Below the pieces are notes generated by a model. The model had not been told where the DNA came from, did no database searches, and saw nothing but the letters and a program-made list of their open reading frames with translations. A stretch of 38,488 nucleotides of DNA from positions 1 through 38,488 of the forward strand of contig ONJF01000023.1 of assembly GCA_900318085.1 (NCBI GenBank), read 5' to 3'. Of this stretch, positions 7,760 through 16,035 are shown piece by piece. This DNA is from an uncultured Bacteroidales bacterium. Lineage in GTDB: Bacteria > Bacteroidota > Bacteroidia > Bacteroidales > F082. Position numbers and translations under genes: made by a program. Every line of letters starts with the position of its first letter. The first letter of the stretch is position 1.

Positions 7760-8953
7760 ATGGGCGATTTCATCACATACGAAAAGATTCCCGAAAGGGC
7801 TGTGCTTATCGCTGTTGCCAGCAAACAACAAGGCCGCGAACGTACGGAGGAATACCTCGATGAGTTGGCTTTCCTGTTGGAGACGGCAGGCGGTATCCCA
7901 GTGGCTCGTTTTGTGCAGCCTTTGGACCGACCAAGCAGCGTGACTTATCTCGGCTCGGGCAAGTTGGAGGAGATTCACCAGTACATCAAGGCGGAGAACA
8001 TAGAGATTGCCGTCATTGACGATGAGTTGAGCGCCACGCAAGCCCGTAACATGGAGCAAGCCTTGGAGTGTCGTGTCCTTGACCGTACGAGCCTTATCCT
8101 TGATATTTTCGCCTCAAATGCCCATACGGCACACGCAAAAGCCCAAGTGGAACTAGCACAATACCAATACCTTTTGCCCCGCCTGACCCGAATGTGGACC
8201 CACTTGGAGCGTCAACGTGGTGGTATCGGTATGCGTGGTCCTGGTGAGACCCAGATCGAAACCGACCGTCGCTTGATTCTGGAACGCATCGCGTTGTTGA
8301 AAGAGAAGCTGAAAGATATCGACAAACAGAAGACAGTGCAGCGCAAGAACCGCGGTAAGCTGGTGCGCGTGGCACTCGTTGGCTATACCAACGTTGGCAA
8401 GTCGACCATCATGAACCTGTTGAGCAAGTCGGAGGTCTACACCGAAAACAAACTCTTTGCCACTTTGGATACCACGGTGCGTAAGGTGGTGGTGGAGAAT
8501 CTACCTTTCTTATTGTCTGATACTGTAGGATTTATCCGTAAACTGCCGCATCATCTCGTGGAGTCGTTCAAGTCGACCTTGGACGAGGTGCGCGAGTCGG
8601 ACATCCTGTTGCATGTGGTCGACATCTCGCATCCCGACTTCGAGGCGCAGATGGAGGTGGTGAACCAGACCTTGGCCGAGCTAGGCTGTGCCGACAAGAA
8701 GACCATCGTGGTTTTCAACAAGACCGATGCCTACACATGGGAAGAGAAAGACCCTGATGACCTGACGCCGCCCACCAAGCGCAATGTCTCCTACGAGGAT
8801 CTAAAAAAGACTTGGATGGCCAAGATGAACGAAAACTGCATCTTCATCTCCGCCAAGAACCGCGACAACTATCAGGAATTTCGAGATCTGCTCTACAAGG
8901 AAATCCGTGATATGCATGCAATTCGTTATCCTTACGACAATTTCCTCTATTAA
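7760..8953 (+). CDS. hflX: GTPase HflX
   Basis: 397 residues. HflX binds the 50S/70S ribosome and splits stalled ribosomes under stress. The N-terminal HflX domain contains SSVTYLGSGKLEEI (59-72) and the glycine-rich GGIGMRGPGETQIETDRR (about 154-171), both family signatures. The GTPase core has G1 GYTNVGKS at 208-215, G3 DTVGF and G4 NKTD. It is probably co-transcribed with tatD, which follows 41 bases later. The 28-bp palindrome just upstream could fold over the ribosome-binding region. Confidence 0.95.
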   Translation: MGDFITYEKIPERAVLIAVASKQQGRERTEEYLDELAFLLETAGGIPVARFVQPLDRPSSVTYLGSGKLEEIHQYIKAENIEIAVIDDELSATQARNMEQALECRVLDRTSLILDIFASNAHTAHAKAQVELAQYQYLLPRLTRMWTHLERQRGGIGMRGPGETQIETDRRLILERIALLKEKLKDIDKQKTVQRKNRGKLVRVALVGYTNVGKSTIMNLLSKSEVYTENKLFATLDTTVRKVVVENLPFLLSDTVGFIRKLPHHLVESFKSTLDEVRESDILLHVVDISHPDFEAQMEVVNQTLAELGCADKKTIVVFNKTDAYTWEEKDPDDLTPPTKRNVSYEDLKKTWMAKMNENCIFISAKNRDNYQEFRDLLYKEIRDMHAIRYPYDNFLY

Positions 8954-8961
8954 CCCTCCTC

Positions 8962-8989
8962 TCTCAACTCTCAACTCTCAACTCTAAAC
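8962..8989 (+). repeat. Tandem heptamer array TCTCAAC x4
   Basis: Three TCTCAAC units followed by one TCTAAAC fill the gap between hflX and tatD and end five bases before the tatD ATG. An array of the same unit in reverse orientation lies at 28765-28792. Confidence 0.8.
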
Positions 8990-8994
8990 TATAG

Positions 8995-9762
8995 ATGTAC
9001 CTAGTCGATACCCATACCCACGTCTACGACCACCAATTCAGCCTTGATAGAAACGAGGCTATGAAGCGTGCTTTGGACGCTGGTGTAGGAATGATGCTCC
9101 TCCCTAATGTGGATGCCTCGACCATCGCACCGATGCTTGAATTGCATGAGCAATATCCTGACTGCACCCGAGTGATGATGGGCCTGCAGCCCGAGGAGGT
9201 GAAGGAGGACTACAAAGAGGTGCTTTCTATGATGGAAAAGGAGCTTGAACGTGGCATTTACATCGGAGTGGGGGAGGTCGGCCTCGATTTCTATTGGGAT
9301 GTTACATTTGAGAGGCAACAACTTGATGCCCTCGAAATCCAATTGGATTGGGCAAAACAACTTGGTTTGCCGCTATCCATTCATTGTCGTAATGCCTTCG
9401 ACAAGATGGTGAAGATCCTTGAAAAGAAGCAAGACGGCGGTTTGCATGGTATCATGCATTGCTTTACGGGTACAGAGGAAGAAGCCAAAGCCTATCTCGA
9501 ATTGGGTTTTCATCTTGGTCTAGGAGGCGTAACGACTTATAAAAACTGTGGCGTGAAGGATTATCTGTCCAATCTGCCTTTGGATAGGATTGTTTTGGAG
9601 ACGGATGCACCCTATCTGGCCCCAGTGCCATGCCGCGGCAAACGCAATGAACCTGCATTTTTGGTTCATACGGCGCAGAAGATCGCTGATGTTCTGCAAA
9701 TGCCATTGGAAGACTTTGCAGTTGTTACAACGGCTAATGTGAAAAACTTGTTCCAATTTTGA
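8995..9762 (+). CDS. tatD: TatD-family metal-dependent hydrolase/DNase
   Basis: 255 residues, standard for the family. TatD proteins are TIM-barrel metal-dependent nucleases; the reported activity is 3'-5' exonuclease on DNA/RNA. The metal-binding motifs are all present: DTHTHVYD at the N-terminus, GEVGLDFYWD, SIHCRNAFDKM, MHCFTGT and the terminal LETDAPYLAP. The start at 8995 gives the metal motif five residues from the N-terminus, as usual. A heptamer repeat array sits where the ribosome-binding region should be, which may affect its translation. It is the second gene after hflX. Confidence 0.93.
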   Translation: MYLVDTHTHVYDHQFSLDRNEAMKRALDAGVGMMLLPNVDASTIAPMLELHEQYPDCTRVMMGLQPEEVKEDYKEVLSMMEKELERGIYIGVGEVGLDFYWDVTFERQQLDALEIQLDWAKQLGLPLSIHCRNAFDKMVKILEKKQDGGLHGIMHCFTGTEEEAKAYLELGFHLGLGGVTTYKNCGVKDYLSNLPLDRIVLETDAPYLAPVPCRGKRNEPAFLVHTAQKIADVLQMPLEDFAVVTTANVKNLFQF

Positions 9763-9891
9763 GATTCCCTTCGGGAATGGAGTGTTATCGTTGTGTTATA
9801 CAGCGGCGGCTTGTGGCGTTTACTGAATGTAAGATGTGTTTGCCGCCGCATTTTACAAAATGTGCTTGACTCCATTCCCCGAAGGGGAATC
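9763..9891. repeat. 129-bp nested inverted repeat between tatD and nrdJ
   Basis: The outer arms gattcccttcgggaatggag(t) at 9763-9783 and its complement at 9869-9891 differ by extra C/G pairs. Each arm is itself a small hairpin (ATTCCC-TTC-GGGAAT and ATTCCCC-GAA-GGGGAAT). A second inner pair, GCGGCGGC at 9803-9810 with GCCGCCGC at 9842-9849, nests within it. It has the form of a REP/BIME-like or MITE-like element; no coding sequence is seen in it. Confidence 0.65.
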
Positions 9892-9894
9892 CCC

Positions 9895-9925
9895 AAAAAA
9901 AGGTCGCCGACTTGTGCCGGCGACC
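9895..9925 (-). terminator. Intrinsic terminator of nrdJ
   Basis: On the minus strand GGTCGCCG and CGGCGACC form an 8-bp GC-rich stem with an 8-nt loop, followed directly by a run of seven T. It lies about 40 bases after the nrdJ stop. Confidence 0.8.
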
Positions 9926-9967
9926 CACCATTATGAAGATAAAAAAAACAACTGTTTTCGTCTTGGT

Positions 9968-12706
9968 TTATCCGCACTTGGAATAGCCGCAGTTGCGGCA
10001 GTGTTTGCAGCCGTCTTCAAAGACGAGCTTCTCGCCACAGTTGGGGCATTTCTCTTTCTCGTCGACGACACCATCGGGCACATATTTCTTCAAGGCACGG
10101 GCAATGCCGTTTTTCCATGTGTTGATGCTTTCTTCCTCCACATTGAGGTTCTGCACCAACTCGATCACATATTGGATAGGCATACCGTGGCGCAAGATGC
10201 CTGAAATCAGCTTGGCATAGTTCCAGTATTCCTTGTCGAATGAGCGTGACAGGCCTTGCATCAGCACTTCATAGCCATCCTTGTCGTTGTAACGGAAGTC
10301 GTAACGGGTGGCCTCGCCTTTGATTTTCTCCTTGATGATGACACCCTTTTCGACATACGGAGGCAGGAAGAAGTCTTCGGCCTTGCCCAAGAAGATTTCG
10401 TAAGGTTTACCATGCAGTTTGCCGACGAAGGCGATCCACTTCTCATAGTTGTTCTGGAAACGCACCACGTCGCATTCGAGTTCCTTCGGACGTTGTGGGG
10501 CAACCGTTTCACGGATGTCGTTGGGACGGACACCGCCGTCAGCTTTCGGAGCCTCTTTTTTCTCCTCTTTGGCCACCAATACTCCGTCACGTGAGCCGTC
10601 GCGGTAGATGGTCATGCCTTTGCAGCCGCACTCCCATGCGGTCATGTAGATTTGGCTGACTAGTTCTTCGGTGGTCTCCTTCGGCACATTGACCGTCACG
10701 CTGATGCTGTGGTCGACCCATTTCTGCATCGAGCCTTGCATCTTCACTTTGTTTACCCAGTCGATGTCATTGGCCGTGGCTTTGTAGTATGGAGATTGTG
10801 CAATGATGCCATTCAGCTTTTCATCATCGTAATGCAGCACTTCATCCACATTGTAGCCGTTCACCTCAAGCCAGGTGACGAACTTGGGATGGAACACATT
10901 GTATTCCTCAAACGAGTTACCCGTCACATCGGTAAAGGTGACATGAACGTCTTTGTCGTTGGGATTCACCTTGCGACGGCGCTTGTAGCTGACCATAAAG
11001 ACAGGCTCGATGCCCGAGGTGGTCTGGGTGCAGATGCTGACGGTGCCTGTGGGCGCGATGGTCAACATGGCAACATTGCGGCGACCCACACGACACATTT
11101 TTTGGTAGAGGTCCTCGTCCAAGGCACGCAGGCGCTTGATGAAGGGGTTGTTCTCTTCGCGTTTGGCATCGTACATGGGGAACTTGCCACGTTCTTCGGC
11201 CAAATTGACGGATGAACGGTAGGCATTGTAAGCCAACAACTTTTGTATCTCGGTGGAGAAGGCGATGGCTTCTTCAGAGGCGTAGCGCTTACCCAAAGCG
11301 GCTAGCATGTCGCCCTCGGCGGTGATGCCGATACCCGTGCGGCGCCCTTGCAAACACTTGGCCTTGATGTTCTTCCACAGGTTGACCTCGGTGCGTTTGA
11401 TTTCATCGTCTTCGGGGTCGGCGGCAATCTTGGCGAGAATGGCGTCAACCTTCTCGATCTCCAGGTCGATGATGTCATCCATCATGCGTTGGGCGATGGC
11501 TACATGCTTGGAGAACAGCTGGTGGTTGAATCGGGCCTCGGGAGTAAAGGGGTGGTCAACATAACTGTAGAGGTTGATGGCGATAAGACGGCAGCTGTCA
11601 TAGGCGCAGAGCGGAATCTCGCCGCAAGGATTGGTACTCAAGGTCTTGAATCCCAAGTCGGCATAGCAGTCGGGGATGGACTCGCGGATGATGGTGTCCC
11701 AGAACATCACCCCAGGTTCGGCCGACTTCCATGCGTTGTGGATGATCTTGTTCCACAAGGCGCGGGCATCCACTTCTTTGGTGTATTTCGGGTTGGGCGA
11801 GTCGATGGGATATTGCTGGATGAAAGGCTTGCCTTCTTTGACGCACTGCATGAACTCATCGGTGATGCGTACCGAGACGTTGGCGTTGGTGATCTTGCCT
11901 TGGGTCATCTTGGCGTCGATGAAGGCCTCCGAGTCGGGATGTTTGATGCTGATGGTCATCATCAAGGCACCGCGGCGACCATCTTGTGCCACCTCTTTGG
12001 TGGAGTTGGAGAAGCGTTCCATGAAAGGCACCACGCCGGTGGAGGTCAAGGCACAGTTCTTCACAGGACTACCCGTAGGACGGAGATGCGACAGGTCGTG
12101 ACCCACGCCACCACGACGTTTCATCAGCTGCACCTGCTCTTGGTCGGTCTTCATGATGCCACCGTAGGAGTCGGAATCGCCGTTGTTGCCGATGACAAAG
12201 CAGTTCGACAATGACGAGATCTGGAAGTTGTTGCCGATGCCTGTCATAGGACTGCCTTGGGGCACGATATAGCGGAAGTCTTTTAACACCTCGAAAATCT
12301 CGTCTTCTGTCATCGGGTTGGGATAATTTCGTTCGATGCGGGCAATCTCACGTGCAATGCGATGGTGCATGTCGTCGGGAGTGAGCTCGTAGATGTTGCC
12401 GTCGCTGTCCTTGAGGGCATATTTGTTGGCCCACACGTCGCCTGCCAACGCATCGCCATGGAAATAAGCCTTGGCGGCGGCTTTCACCTCTTCGATGGGG
12501 TAGGAGTGGTATTCGATTTTTGGCTCGGTTTTGTCGACCACCTGCACTTCTTCTTGACGCTCAATCTGCTCGGAAGCAAAAGTGGTGTTTTTTCGGGTCT
12601 CTATGATTTTGTCATAAGGACGCTCTTCGGGTTGAGGCTCTTGGGCTTCTTCTAGGCCACTAAACAAATCTCCATCCAATTCCATTTGTGTATGGTTTGA
12701 TCTCAT
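9968..12706 (-). CDS. nrdJ: Adenosylcobalamin-dependent (class II) ribonucleotide reductase
   Basis: About 912 residues. It reduces ribonucleotides to deoxyribonucleotides using a thiyl radical generated with coenzyme B12. Visible family features are LSNCFVIGN with the N-terminal active-site cysteine, KRRGGVGHDLSHLRPTGSP, the NPCGEIPL motif with the radical cysteine, and APTGTVS. The end is cysteine-rich (CPNCGEKL...CKHCRNCGY), like the zinc-ribbon or redox tail of long NrdJ forms. The start at 12706 (MRSNHTQME) is preferred to the longer frame from 12766, whose extra residues are basic and overlap a likely promoter; 12685 is also possible. No cobalamin riboswitch fits in the short upstream gap. 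It is transcribed alone and ends at its own terminator. Confidence 0.95.
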   Translation of the reverse strand: MRSNHTQMELDGDLFSGLEEAQEPQPEERPYDKIIETRKNTTFASEQIERQEEVQVVDKTEPKIEYHSYPIEEVKAAAKAYFHGDALAGDVWANKYALKDSDGNIYELTPDDMHHRIAREIARIERNYPNPMTEDEIFEVLKDFRYIVPQGSPMTGIGNNFQISSLSNCFVIGNNGDSDSYGGIMKTDQEQVQLMKRRGGVGHDLSHLRPTGSPVKNCALTSTGVVPFMERFSNSTKEVAQDGRRGALMMTISIKHPDSEAFIDAKMTQGKITNANVSVRITDEFMQCVKEGKPFIQQYPIDSPNPKYTKEVDARALWNKIIHNAWKSAEPGVMFWDTIIRESIPDCYADLGFKTLSTNPCGEIPLCAYDSCRLIAINLYSYVDHPFTPEARFNHQLFSKHVAIAQRMMDDIIDLEIEKVDAILAKIAADPEDDEIKRTEVNLWKNIKAKCLQGRRTGIGITAEGDMLAALGKRYASEEAIAFSTEIQKLLAYNAYRSSVNLAEERGKFPMYDAKREENNPFIKRLRALDEDLYQKMCRVGRRNVAMLTIAPTGTVSICTQTTSGIEPVFMVSYKRRRKVNPNDKDVHVTFTDVTGNSFEEYNVFHPKFVTWLEVNGYNVDEVLHYDDEKLNGIIAQSPYYKATANDIDWVNKVKMQGSMQKWVDHSISVTVNVPKETTEELVSQIYMTAWECGCKGMTIYRDGSRDGVLVAKEEKKEAPKADGGVRPNDIRETVAPQRPKELECDVVRFQNNYEKWIAFVGKLHGKPYEIFLGKAEDFFLPPYVEKGVIIKEKIKGEATRYDFRYNDKDGYEVLMQGLSRSFDKEYWNYAKLISGILRHGMPIQYVIELVQNLNVEEESINTWKNGIARALKKYVPDGVVDEKEKCPNCGEKLVFEDGCKHCRNCGYSKCG

Positions 12707-12732
12707 CTTTCTGGTATTTAATATGTTAAATG

Positions 12733-12740
12733 CAAAGCAA
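12733..12740 (-). promoter_or_regulatory. Possible -7 box of nrdJ
   Basis: TTGCTTTG on the minus strand differs from TAnnTTTG by one base and lies about 27 bases before the chosen start. Confidence 0.35.
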
Positions 12741-12794
12741 CAGCGCTTTTTCAGACGCTTGTTCAAATTGCGAAATTAATAAAGATGAATCATA

Positions 12795-12827
12795 TAAGCC
12801 CCGAAAAAATCAATTTTTCGGGGCTTA
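12795..12827 (-). terminator. Stem-loop terminator after the ROK kinase gene
   Basis: A 14-bp perfect stem (taagccccgaaaaa with its complement) and a 5-nt loop lie 28 bases past the ROK stop. The minus-strand T-run is weak, so termination is inferred mainly from the strong stem and its position. Confidence 0.6.
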
Positions 12828-12854
12828 TTTTTTCAACATCAAGTGTTGATAAGG

Positions 12855-13952
12855 TTATTTCTTGAGCTGCTCCATGGCATAGGCATAGGCACCGATGGCC
12901 ACTGCCGACGAGGTACCGAGTCGGGTGATGCCCACTCCAACGCGTTTGGTGGGGTCATACCACACCATCTGTTCGCTGAAGGGCACCTTGACCATCTTTC
13001 CTGACTTCTCCGTGAAGCGGATCATGTCTTGGGCATCCATCAGGTTGTAAGCCTCGGTTTCCATGCGGCTGTAGGGATGGCCGTCATTGAGGTCGGCGAA
13101 AGGCTCGTTCATTTTCTTGATTAGTGTAGGCATGAAAACAGGCCAGGCGCCCGACAAGCCTCCTCCGATGACGATGATGCCGTCGATAAGCGAAATGGCG
13201 TTGGCTAACACATCAGCCAAGGCTGTGGCCATCTCGTCCCATGACTTTTGTGCCGCCTCCTTGTTGCCAGGCAGCTGCCCCATGGCAATCTTGTAGATGT
13301 CATAGGGATGGGGTGTGTCTTCGAAGGCGATGCCTGCCTCGCGTCCATACACGCGGCGAACGGCACGTATGCTGATGCTGTCTTCGGCGCTGGTGGTGGG
13401 GTATAGCGGATTGCGGTGGCGGTTGATCTCGCCGCCAGCCGAGTTGTCGCCGTTGAGCAACACCTTATTAATTACAATACCTCCACCGAAGCCCGTTCCG
13501 AGGGTGACGCCCAAAAGGTTCTTGTAGCGTTTGGGATTGCGCTGTTGCTCCAGAAGTTTGTTTACTTCGGGCAGCAAGCCGTTCAAGGCTTCGCCGTAGG
13601 CAAACAAGTCACCGTCGTTGTTGATGTAGACGGGAACCTGAAACTCATTCTCCAGCATGGCTTTCAACGGCACACCGCCTTGGAAAGTGGGTAGGTTCTG
13701 CAAATCGCCAATGATGCCGTTGGGATAGTCGGCGGGACCGGGGAAACAGAAGCTGATGGCGGCAGCCTTGTTGCCACAGCGCGTCTCGCATTCATGAAAT
13801 CCGGTGATGAGTTTTTGCAGTACCTCTTCCAAAGTAGGCGCGGCCGAAGGGATGGTGAAGGGTTCGATGATCTCGCGAGATTCTTGCACGGCAGAGAACT
13901 TGAATCCAGTGCCGCCTGCATCGAGGATGAAGATGATAGGTTGTTCGTTCAT
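12855..13952 (-). CDS. ROK-family sugar kinase
   Basis: 365 residues. ROK kinases phosphorylate hexoses such as glucose, fructose or N-acetyl sugars with ATP. The N-terminal ATP loop is DAGGTGFKF (residues 11-19). LGVTLGTGFGGGIV and GGEINRHRNP form the central ROK region, and VIGGGLSG the second nucleotide-binding loop. The protein is somewhat longer than typical glucokinases of the family (about 300), and the classical cysteine zinc motif of ROK proteins is not seen, so the substrate cannot be named. It follows the exosortase-like gene with a gap of four bases and must be in the same operon. Confidence 0.85.
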   Translation of the reverse strand: MNEQPIIFILDAGGTGFKFSAVQESREIIEPFTIPSAAPTLEEVLQKLITGFHECETRCGNKAAAISFCFPGPADYPNGIIGDLQNLPTFQGGVPLKAMLENEFQVPVYINNDGDLFAYGEALNGLLPEVNKLLEQQRNPKRYKNLLGVTLGTGFGGGIVINKVLLNGDNSAGGEINRHRNPLYPTTSAEDSISIRAVRRVYGREAGIAFEDTPHPYDIYKIAMGQLPGNKEAAQKSWDEMATALADVLANAISLIDGIIVIGGGLSGAWPVFMPTLIKKMNEPFADLNDGHPYSRMETEAYNLMDAQDMIRFTEKSGKMVKVPFSEQMVWYDPTKRVGVGITRLGTSSAVAIGAYAYAMEQLKK

Positions 13953-13956
13953 AGTG

Positions 13957-14586
13957 TTATGCTTTTGTCTTTGCTTTCAATGACTTATTGTAAAATAACT
14001 CTACCCAGAGCACCCACATGAGGAAGATGACGAGGTAGAAGAAGAACTTGAAGATGTAGTCATGGCCTAATTGGAAGGTGTTGATGTCACTGCCAAATAG
14101 GTGGATGTGGATGTTAGGCCAATAGATTTGCATGAGCAGGATGCCGCAGATCCTGATGGCATTGGTCCACTCGATGACGACCAAGCCAGCAGGGATGTAC
14201 CACAGTTTGTGCTTCCATGGACCAGGGAAGAGGATCATAAGGAATAGCCAATGCATCCACTGCTTCAGACTCGCACATTCGGGTGCGATGATGACTCGTG
14301 CCCAACCTCCATCCACATTGAGTGCGGCGATGATGCGCTGGGCGTTGGATGTAGTGATATCTACACGAAAGACATGGTCGAGAAGCCAGCACGACTGGCG
14401 ATAAACCAAATCAACCGACATGACCATGAGCTTGTGGACGAGCTTGCCTATAGGCCAATACCCTAAAGCCTGCCACCCCAAATAAAGAAAATGAAAGCTG
14501 ATTATCAGTAAGATAAACAGTCCTACATTGACCGTGTTCCGGTTTTTAGGGTCTTTGCAATATGTCTTGATGCCTTCGAAGCTCAT
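13957..14586 (-). CDS. Exosortase/archaeosortase-family transmembrane protease
   Basis: 209 residues with about five membrane segments, including 22-43, 111-122, 129-156 and 179-198. The sortase-like catalytic triad of the exosortase family is readable: Cys104 in PECASLKQW, Arg145 in TNAIRICGI and His175 in LGHDYIFKF. The FPGPWKHKLW stretch between the Cys and Arg is common in Bacteroidetes members. Exosortases process C-terminal sorting tails (PEP-CTERM and relatives) at the membrane. No PEP-CTERM-like substrate (motif, hydrophobic helix, basic tail) was seen in the window; the surface proteins here use T9SS tails instead. It starts the operon that continues with the ROK kinase. Confidence 0.8.
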   Translation of the reverse strand: MSFEGIKTYCKDPKNRNTVNVGLFILLIISFHFLYLGWQALGYWPIGKLVHKLMVMSVDLVYRQSCWLLDHVFRVDITTSNAQRIIAALNVDGGWARVIIAPECASLKQWMHWLFLMILFPGPWKHKLWYIPAGLVVIEWTNAIRICGILLMQIYWPNIHIHLFGSDINTFQLGHDYIFKFFFYLVIFLMWVLWVELFYNKSLKAKTKA

Positions 14587-14602
14587 AAAAAGATTTGGGC
14601 TG

Positions 14603-14610
14603 CTAAATTA
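14603..14610 (-). promoter_or_regulatory. Possible -7 box of the exosortase-ROK operon
   Basis: TAATTTAG on the minus strand matches TAnnTTTG at seven of eight positions and lies 17 bases before the ATG. Confidence 0.35.
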
Positions 14611-14629
14611 AGAATAATCGAAATATCAT

Positions 14630-14637
14630 TACCTTTG
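14630..14637 (+). promoter_or_regulatory. -7 box of the mscS promoter
   Basis: TACCTTTG fits the Bacteroidetes box, 21 bases before the ATG at 14659. The TTG of the box is also the first codon of the longest open frame, which argues that the longer frame is not the real gene. Confidence 0.65.
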
Positions 14638-14658
14638 CACCTCGAAATATTTGAAAAA

Positions 14659-15564
14659 ATGGAAAACGACAGCATCGTAACCGAAGTTTCGGAGACCATT
14701 CAAGATACTACAGCTCTTACCCAGGTGCACGAGGGCCTCAAGTATATCACTACCACACCTGTCTCTGACTGGTTGCCGGAGTTGGTGCGCACTTATCTTG
14801 TCCCCTTGGGACTCAAGATTCTGGCTGCCATCGTCGTGTTTTTCTTGGGGCGTTGGATCATCAAGTTGATCAAGAAATGGATGGCCAATGGATTAATGAG
14901 TCGTCATGGTGATGCCACATTACACAGCTTTTTGTCCAACTTGCTGTCGGTGGTGCTCTATTTCTTCCTCATCATGGCCATTATCGGGATACTGGGCATC
15001 AACACGAGTTCTTTGGTGGCCCTCTTGGCTTCGGCAGGATTGGCGGTGGGCATGTCGCTTGGTGGCACTTTGCAGAATTTTGCCGGTGGAGTGCTCATCA
15101 TCATGTTCAGGCCTTTTAAGGTGGGCGACTTTATCTCGGCCCAAGGGATGGAAGGCAAGGTGAACGAGATACAGATCTTCAATACGCATTTGCTGACGAT
15201 GGACAACAAAGAGGTCATCCTGCCCAATGGTGCTCTCGCTACTGGGGTGATGACGAACTATTCCAAGCAGAAAACACGTCGTGTTGACTGGACTTTCTCT
15301 ATTTCTTATGGCGACGATTACGATAAGGCCAAGGCCGTGTTAAGCCGTCTTTGCGCCGAAGATCCACTTATCTTGAAAGACCCCGAGCCGTTCATCCAGA
15401 TTGGCAAGCTCAACGATAGCTCGGTAGACATCACCGTGAGGGTCTGGACTAATTCAGCTGACTATTGGGCTGTGTTTTTCGGCATGAACGAGAAAGTGTA
15501 CAAAACCTTTGCCCAGGAAGGCCTCAACATACCTTTCCCGCAGGTGGATGTGCATGTAAAATGA
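14659..15564 (+). CDS. mscS: MscS-family small-conductance mechanosensitive channel
   Basis: 301 residues. It forms an inner-membrane channel that opens on membrane tension and releases solutes after osmotic downshock. Three membrane helices are visible; the last, pore-lining TM3 is typical (LLASAGLAVGMSLGGTLQNF, then AGGVLIIMFRPFKVGDFI). The beta domain follows (GMEGKVNEIQIFNTHLLTMD, PNGALATGVMTNYS), then an alpha/beta end. The start at 14659 (MENDSIV) was chosen because the upstream TTG start lies in the promoter box. It is divergent from the exosortase-ROK operon and is followed by rpmB with its own promoter. Confidence 0.93.
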   Translation: MENDSIVTEVSETIQDTTALTQVHEGLKYITTTPVSDWLPELVRTYLVPLGLKILAAIVVFFLGRWIIKLIKKWMANGLMSRHGDATLHSFLSNLLSVVLYFFLIMAIIGILGINTSSLVALLASAGLAVGMSLGGTLQNFAGGVLIIMFRPFKVGDFISAQGMEGKVNEIQIFNTHLLTMDNKEVILPNGALATGVMTNYSKQKTRRVDWTFSISYGDDYDKAKAVLSRLCAEDPLILKDPEPFIQIGKLNDSSVDITVRVWTNSADYWAVFFGMNEKVYKTFAQEGLNIPFPQVDVHVK

Positions 15565-15615
15565 ATTTTTTTGAGGCATTTTTTGAGGAAAGAGGTTGGG
15601 AAATGAAAAATTTTG

Positions 15616-15623
15616 TATTTTTG
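15616..15623 (+). promoter_or_regulatory. -7 box of the rpmB promoter
   Basis: TATTTTTG fits TAnnTTTG. A TTG at 15596-15598, 17 bases before it, is a plausible -33 element. The leader to the ATG is about 50 nt. Confidence 0.65.
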
Positions 15624-15677
15624 CAGCCCCAAAAAAGGACAAAATAGCAATTATAAATCAATAAAGGATAAAGAGTC

Positions 15678-15920
15678 ATGTCAAAAGTTTGTCAAATTAC
15701 AGGTAAAAAGGTCATGCACGGCAACAATGTTTCTCACTCCAACAAGAAGACGAAGAGAACGTTTGAACCGAATCTGAAAATCAAGAAGTTCTATGTGCCG
15801 GAGTGGGATGAGTGGATCGTGCTGAAGGTTTCGGCTGCCGGTTTGCGCACCATCAACAAGAAGGGCGTTTATGCCGCTATTCTTGAAGCCTCTGAAAAGG
15901 GTAATCTGGAACGTTGGTAA
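15678..15920 (+). CDS. rpmB: 50S ribosomal protein L28
   Basis: 80 residues, the usual size in Bacteroidetes. It begins [20 protein letters not shown], the canonical L28 N-terminus, followed by [18 protein letters not shown] and the [12 protein letters not shown] motif. It is a structural protein of the large ribosomal subunit. In many Bacteroidetes rpmB is followed by rpmG (L33) and a small DUF4295 gene; here it is followed within 30 bases by a strong terminator and then a TonB receptor, so it is transcribed alone. Confidence 0.97.
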   Translation: MSKVCQITGKKVMHGNNVSHSNKKTKRTFEPNLKIKKFYVPEWDEWIVLKVSAAGLRTINKKGVYAAILEASEKGNLERW

Positions 15921-15946
15921 TTCTATTACCATGTAAAAGATATCTG

Positions 15947-15977
15947 AGCTGCTGTGCCTTGCGCAGCAGCTTTTTTT
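15947..15977 (+). terminator. Intrinsic terminator of rpmB
   Basis: An 11-bp stem (agctgctgtgc with gcgcagcagct, one G-T pair) with a 3-nt loop is followed by seven T, starting 27 bases after the rpmB stop. Confidence 0.9.
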
Positions 15978-16035
15978 GTTGGGGCAAAAGAAGCCCTCGC
16001 AAATAATAATCCATGGTTTTTTCAGTTATCCTTTT

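Noticed and set aside
6713-8059. Long minus-strand open frame of 448 codons across trpS and hflX
   Set aside because: Both plus-strand genes are certain from catalytic motifs; the antisense frame has no recognisable protein features and mirrors the codon bias of the real genes.
11348-12214. Plus-strand open frame opposite nrdJ
   Set aside because: nrdJ is unambiguous; the reverse frame is a compositional shadow.
9968-12780. Cobalamin riboswitch expected for a B12-dependent enzyme
   Set aside because: The gap upstream of nrdJ is too short and no B12-box-like sequence was seen.
14635-14658. TTG start extending mscS by eight codons
   Set aside because: The TTG is part of the TACCTTTG promoter box; the ATG at 14659 is the likely start.
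15976-16035. TTG start extending the TonB receptor by twenty codons
   Set aside because: It lies in the T-run of the rpmB terminator, and the ATG at 16036 gives a clean signal peptide.
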